DNA from: Nematostella vectensis
Lineage: Eukaryota > Cnidaria > Anthozoa > Actiniaria > Edwardsiidae
Assembly: GCF_932526225.1 (NCBI RefSeq)
Contig: NC_064035.1
Span: 16,729,969 to 16,793,968, forward strand
Length of the DNA stretch: 64,000 nt
Reading direction: 5' to 3'
Shown: one piece after another, positions 58,412-64,000 of the stretch
How positions within the stretch are numbered: the first letter of the stretch is position 1
Layout: each line of letters begins with the position of its first letter
The notes under the pieces: model-generated
The model's database searches: none
Seen by the model: the letters and a program-made list of their open reading frames with translations, nothing else
Told to the model about the DNA's origin: nothing
Translations under genes and position numbers: made by a program

Positions 58412-61400
58412 GGTCTCTCGTTAGATAGGTACATGTGCAAGGTCTCTCATTAAATAGGTACATGTGCAAGGTCTCTCATTAGATAGGTACATGTGCAAGG
58501 TCTCTCATTAGATAGGTACATGTGCAAGGTCTCTCATTAGATAGGTACACGTGCAAGGTCTCTCATTAGATAGGTACATGTGCAAGGTCTCTCATTAGAT
58601 AGGTACACGTGCAAGGTCTCTCATTAGATAGGTACATGTGCAAGGTCTCTCATTAGATAGGTACATGTGCAAGGTCTCTCATTAGATAGGTACATGTGCA
58701 AGGTCTATCATTAGATAGGTACATGTGCAAGGTCTCTCATTAGATAGGTACACGTGCAAGGTCTCTCGTTAGATAGGTACATGTGCAAGGTCTCTCGTTA
58801 GATAGGTACATGTGCAAGGTCTCTCATTAGATAGGTACATGTACAAGGTCTCTCGTTAGATAGGTACATGTGCAAGGTCTCTCATTAGATAGGTACATGT
58901 GCAAGGTCTCTCATTAGATAGGTACATGTCCAAGGTCTCTCATTAGATAGGTACATGTGCAAGGTCTCTCATTAGATAGGTACATGTGCAAGGTCTCTCA
59001 TTAGATAGGTACACGTGCAAGGTCTCTCGTTAGATAGGTACATGTGCAAGGTCTCTCGTTAGATAGGTACATGTGCAAGGTCTCTCATTAGATAGGTACA
59101 TGTACAAGGTCTCTCGTTAGATAGGTACATGTGCAAGGTCTCTCATTAGATAGGTACATGTGCAAGGTCTCTCATTAGATAGGTACATGTGCAAGGTCTC
59201 TCATTAGATAGGTACACGTGCAAGGTCTCTCATTAGATAGGTACATGTGCAAGGTCTCTCATTAGATAGGTACATGTGCAAGGTCTCTCATTAAATAGGT
59301 ACATGTGCAAGGTCTCTCATTAGATAGGTACATGTGCAAGGTCTCTCATTAGATAGGTACACGTGCAAGGTCTCTCGTTAGATAGGTACATGTGCAAGGT
59401 CTCTCGTTAGATAGGTACATGTGCAAGGTCTCTCATTAGACAGGTACATGTACAAGGTCTCTCGTTAGATAGGTACATGTGCAAGGTCTCTCATTAGATA
59501 GGTACATGTGCAAGGTCTCTCATTAGATAGGTACATGTGCAAGGTCTCTCATTAGATAGGTACATGTGCAAGGTCTCTCATTAGATAGGTACATGTACAA
59601 GGTCTCTCATTAGATAGGTATATGTGCAAGGTCCATAGTTAGATAGGTACATGTGCAAGGTCTCTCATTAGATAGGTACATGTACAAGGTCTCTCATTAG
59701 ATAGGTATATGTGCAAGGTCCATAGTTAGATAGGTACATGTGCAAGGTCTCTCATTAGATAGGTACATGTACAAGGTCTCTCATTAGATAGGTATATGTG
59801 CAAGGTCTCATTAGATAGGTACATGTGCAAGGTCTCTCATTAGATAGGTACATGTGCAAGGTCTCTCGTTAGATAGGTACATGTGCAAGGTCTCTCATTA
59901 GATAGGTACATGTGCAAGGTCTCTCATTAGATAGGTACATGTGCAAGGTCTCTCATTAGATAGGTACATGTGCAAGGTCTCTCATTAGATAGGTACATGT
60001 GCAAGGTCTCTCATTAGATAGGTACATGTGCAAGGATCATCGTTAGATAGGTACATGTGCAAGGTCTCTCGTTAGATAGGTACATGTGCAAGGTCTCTCA
60101 TTAGATAGGTACATGTACAAGGTCTCTCGTTAGATAGGTACATGTGCAAGGTCTCTCATTAGATAGGTACATGTGCAAGGTCTCTCGTTAGATAGGTACA
60201 TGGGCAAGGTCTCTCATTAGATAGGTACACGTGCAAGGTCTCTCATTAGATAGGTACATGTGCACGGTCTCTCATTAGATAGGTACATGTGCAAGGTCTC
60301 TTATTAGATAGGTACATGTGCAAGGATCATCGTTAGATAGGTACATGTGCAAGGTCTCTCGTCAGATAGGTACATGTGCAAGGTCTCTCATTAGATAGGT
60401 ACATGTGCAAGGTCCATCGTTAGATAGGTACATGTGCAAGGTCTCTCATTAGATAGGTACATGTGCAAGGTCTCTCATTAGATAGGAACATGTGCAAGGT
60501 CTCTCATTAGATAGGTACATGTGCAAGGTCTCTCATTAGATAGGTACACGTGCAAGGTCCATCGTTAGATAGGTACATGTGCAAGGTCTCTCATTAGATA
60601 GGTACATGTGCAAGGATCATAGTTAGATAGGTACATGTACAAGGTCTCTCGTTAGATAGGTACATGTGCAAGGTCTCTCATTAGATAGGTACATGTGCAA
60701 GGTCTCTCATTAGATAGGTACATGTGCAAGGTCTCTCATTAGATAGGTACATGTGCAAGGTCTCTTATTAGATAGGTACATGTGCAAGGTCTCTCATTAG
60801 ATAGGTACATGTGCAAGGTCTCTTATTAGATAGGTACATGTGCAAGGTCTCTCATTAGATAGGTACATGTGCAAGGTCTCTTATTAGATAGGTACATGTG
60901 CAAGGTCTCATTAGATAGGTACATGTGCAAGGTCTCTCGTTAGATAGGTACATGTACAAGGTCTCTCGTTAGATAGGTACATGTGCAAGGTCTCTCATTA
61001 GATAGGTACATGTGCAAGGTCTCTCATTAGATAGGTACATGTGCAAGGTCTCTCATTAGATAGGTACATGTGCAAGGTCTCTTATTAGATAGGTACATGT
61101 GCAAGGTCTCTCATTAGATAGGTACATGTGCAAGGTCTCTTATTAGATAGGTACATGTGCAAGGTCTCTCATTAGATAGGTACATGTGCAAGGTCTCTTA
61201 TTAGATAGGTACATGTGCAAGGTCTCATTAGATAGGTACATGTGCAAGGTCTCTCGTTAGATAGGTACATGTGCAAGGTCTCTCATTAGATAGGTACATG
61301 TGCAAGGTCTCTCATTAGATAGGTACATGTGCAAGGTCTCTCATTAGATAGGTACATGTGCAAGGTCTCTCGTTAGATAGGTACATGTGCAAGGTCTCTC

Positions 61401-64000
61401 GTTAGATAGGTACATGTGCACGGTCTCTCATTAGATAGGTACATGTGCAAGGTCTCTCATTAGATAGGTACATGTGCAAGGTCTCTCATTAGATAGGTAC
61501 ATGTGCAAGGTCTCTCATTAGATAGGTACATGTGCAAGGTCTCTCATTAGATAGGTACACGTGCAAGGTCTCTAATTAGATAGGTACATGTGCAAGGTCT
61601 CTCATTAGATAGGTACATGTGCAAGGTCTCTCATTAGATAGGTACATGTGCAAGGTCCATCGTTAGATAGGTACATGTGCAAGGTCTCTTATTAGATAGG
61701 TACATGTGCAAGGTCTCTTATTAGATAGGTACATGTGCAAGGTCTCTTATTAGATAGGTACATGTGCAAGGTCCATCGTTAGATAGGTACATGTGCATGG
61801 TCTCCCATTAGATAGGTACATGTGCAAGGTCTCTTATTAGATAGGTACATGTGCAAGGTCTCTCATTAGATAGGTACATGTGCAAGGGCTCTCATAAGAT
61901 AGGTACATGTGCACGGTCTCTTTTTAGATAGGTACATGTGCAAGGTCTCTCATTAGATAGGTACATGTGCACGGTCTCTTATTAGATAGGTACATGTGCA
62001 AGGTCTCTCGTTAGATAGGTACATGTGCAAGGTCTCTCATTAGATAGGTACATGTGCACGGTCTCTTATTAGATAGGTACATGTGCAAGGTCTCTCATTA
62101 GATAGGTACATGTGCAAGGTCTCTCGTTAGATAGGTACATGTGCAAGGTCTCTTATTAGATAGGTACATGTGCAAGGTCCATCGTTAGATAGGTACATGT
62201 GCAAGGTCTCTTATTAGATAGGTACATGTGCAAGGTCCATAGTTAGATAGGTACATGTGCAAGGTCTCTCGTTAGATAGGTACATGTGCAAGGTCTCTCA
62301 TTAGATAGGTACATGTGCAAGGTCCATCGTTAGATAGGTACATGTGCACGGTCTCTCGTTAGATAGGTACACGTGCAAGGTCTCTCATTAGATAGGTATA
62401 TGTGCAAGGTCTCTCATTAGATAGGTACATGTGCAAGGTCTCTTATTAGATAGGTACATGTGCAAGGTCTCTCATTAGATAGGTACACGTGCAAGGTCTC
62501 TCGTTAGATAGGTACATGTGCAAGGTCTCTCATTAGATAGGTACATGTGCAAGGTCTAGGTACATGTGCAAGGTCTCTTATTAGATAGGTACATGTGCAA
62601 GGTCTCTCATTAGATAGGTACATGTGCAAGGTCTCTCATTAGATAGGTACATGTGCAAGGTCTCTCATTAGATAGGAACATGTGCAAGGTCTCTCATTAG
62701 ATAGGTACACGTGCAAGGTCTCTCATTAGATAGGTACATGTGCAAGGTCTCTCATTAGATAGGTACATGTGCAAGGTCTCTCATTAGATAGGTACATGTG
62801 CACGGTCTCTCATTAGATAGGTACATGTGCAAGGTCTCTCATTAGATAGGTACATGTGCAAGGTCTCTCGTTAGATAGGTACATGTGCAAGGTCTCTCAT
62901 TAGATAGGTACATGTGCAAGGTCTCTCATTAGATAGGTACATGTGCAAGGTCTCTCATTAGATAGGTACATGTGCAAGGTCTCTCATTAGATAGGAACAT
63001 GTGCAAGGTCTCTCGTTAGATAGGTACATGTGCAAGGTCTCTTATTAGATAGGTACATGTGCAAGGTCTCTCATTAGATAGGTACATGTGCAAGGTCTCT
63101 CGTTAGATAGGTACATGTGCAAGGTCTCTCGTTAGATAGGTACATGTGCAAGGTCTCTCGTTAGATAGGTACATGTGCAAGGTCTCTCATTAGATAGGTA
63201 CATGTGCAAGGTCTCTCATTAGATAGGTACATGTGCAAGGTCTCTCATTAGATAGGTACATGTGCAAGGTCTCTCATTAGATAGGTACATGTGCAAGGTC
63301 TCTCATTAGATAGGTACATGTGCAAGGTCTCTCATTAGATAGGTACATGTGCAAGGTCTCTCATTAGATAGGTACATGTGCACGGTCTCTTATTAGATAG
63401 GTACCAGTGCAAGGTCTCTCATTAGATAGGTACATGTGCAAGGATTATTGTTAGATAGGTACATGTGCACGGTCTCTCATTAGATAGGTACATGTGCAAG
63501 GTCTCTCATTAGATAGGTACATGTACAAGGTCTCTCATTTGATAGGTACACGTGCAAGGTCCATCGTTAGATAGGTACATGTGCAAGGTCTCTCATTAGA
63601 TAGGTACATGTGCAAGGTCTCTCATTAGATAGGTACATGTGCAAGGTCTCTCATTAGATAGGTACACCTGCAAGGTCTCTCATTAGATAGGAACATGTGC
63701 AAGGTCTCTCATTAGATAGGTACATGTGCAAGGTCTCTCATTAGATAGGTACATGTGCAAGGTCTCTCATTAGATAGGTACATGTGCAAGGTCTCTCATT
63801 AGATAGGTACATGTGCAAGGTCTCTCATTAGATAGGTACATGTACAAGGTCTCTCATTAGATAGGTACACGTGCAAGGTCCATCGTTAGATAGGTACATG
63901 TGCAAGGTCTCTTATTAGATAGGTACATGTGCAAGGTCTCTCATTAGATAGGTACATGTGCAAGGTCTCTTATTAGATAGGTACATGTGCAAGGTCTCTC
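58412..64000. repeat. 29-bp minisatellite, over 190 copies, runs off window
   Basis: The unit is GGTCTCTCATTAGATAGG plus TACATGTGCAA (29 bp), continuous from 58412 to the window end. Variants change the middle (CTCATT, CTCGTT, CATCGTT, CTTATT, ATCATCGTT) and the end (CACGTGC, ATGTAC). Patterned blocks recur at multiples of 29 bp, so it contains higher-order repeats. It lies in a USP40 intron if the gene continues beyond the window. No long ORF is retained in it. Confidence 0.97.

Noticed and set aside
58412..64000. CRISPR array
   Set aside because: Units are contiguous 29-mers without unique spacers, in a eukaryotic intron context.

Overview
This window is nuclear DNA from an animal, most likely an anthozoan cnidarian (sea anemone or coral). 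The reasons are spliced genes with short exons and GT-AG introns, AATAAA polyadenylation signals, metazoan regulators (AF10/AF17, PTF1A, RBM45, USP40), an extracellular module with an FGIQNYGECW core that I associate with cnidarians, and many small inverted-repeat elements. The species call is inference. No prokaryotic features, rRNA or intact tRNA were seen.

Layout. 0.5-2.5 kb, minus strand: exons of one or two secreted-type proteins (two VWC exons and one GECW-type exon). 2.7-4.1 kb: a 26-bp minisatellite. 4.1-12.2 kb: no gene recognised; dispersed repeats, homopolymer runs, a perfect palindrome and one weak exon-like ORF. 12.35-20.6 kb, plus strand: a complete AF10/AF17 (MLLT10/MLLT6) orthologue in ten coding exons, 908 codons, with three inverted-repeat elements and one dispersed repeat in its introns. 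21.0-22.1 kb: a 44/39-bp minisatellite, then an inverted-repeat element. 22.8-34.2 kb: a gene-poor stretch. 34.25-35.07 kb, minus strand: a complete two-exon PTF1A bHLH gene, 181 codons. 35-44 kb: intergenic, with one orphan candidate exon and a cluster of tandem arrays, the largest a 45-bp minisatellite. 44.76-51.29 kb, minus strand: a complete RBM45 orthologue, two coding exons, 487 codons. 53.8-58.1 kb, minus strand: the 3' end of a USP40 orthologue, seven exons, with a 32-bp minisatellite and a 1.28-kb foldback element in its introns. 58.4-64.0 kb: a 29-bp minisatellite that runs off the window.

How the genes relate. These are separate transcription units, not an operon. AF10 (DOT1L cofactor, chromatin reader) and PTF1A (lineage bHLH factor) are adjacent and convergent; their human counterparts are both on 10p12, which suggests old linkage. 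RBM45 and USP40 are tandem on the minus strand, and their human counterparts are both on 2q. Five large minisatellites cover roughly 10 kb, about one sixth of the window. Exon boundaries were placed by hand from splice signals, phase continuity and remembered family sequence; no alignment was run.
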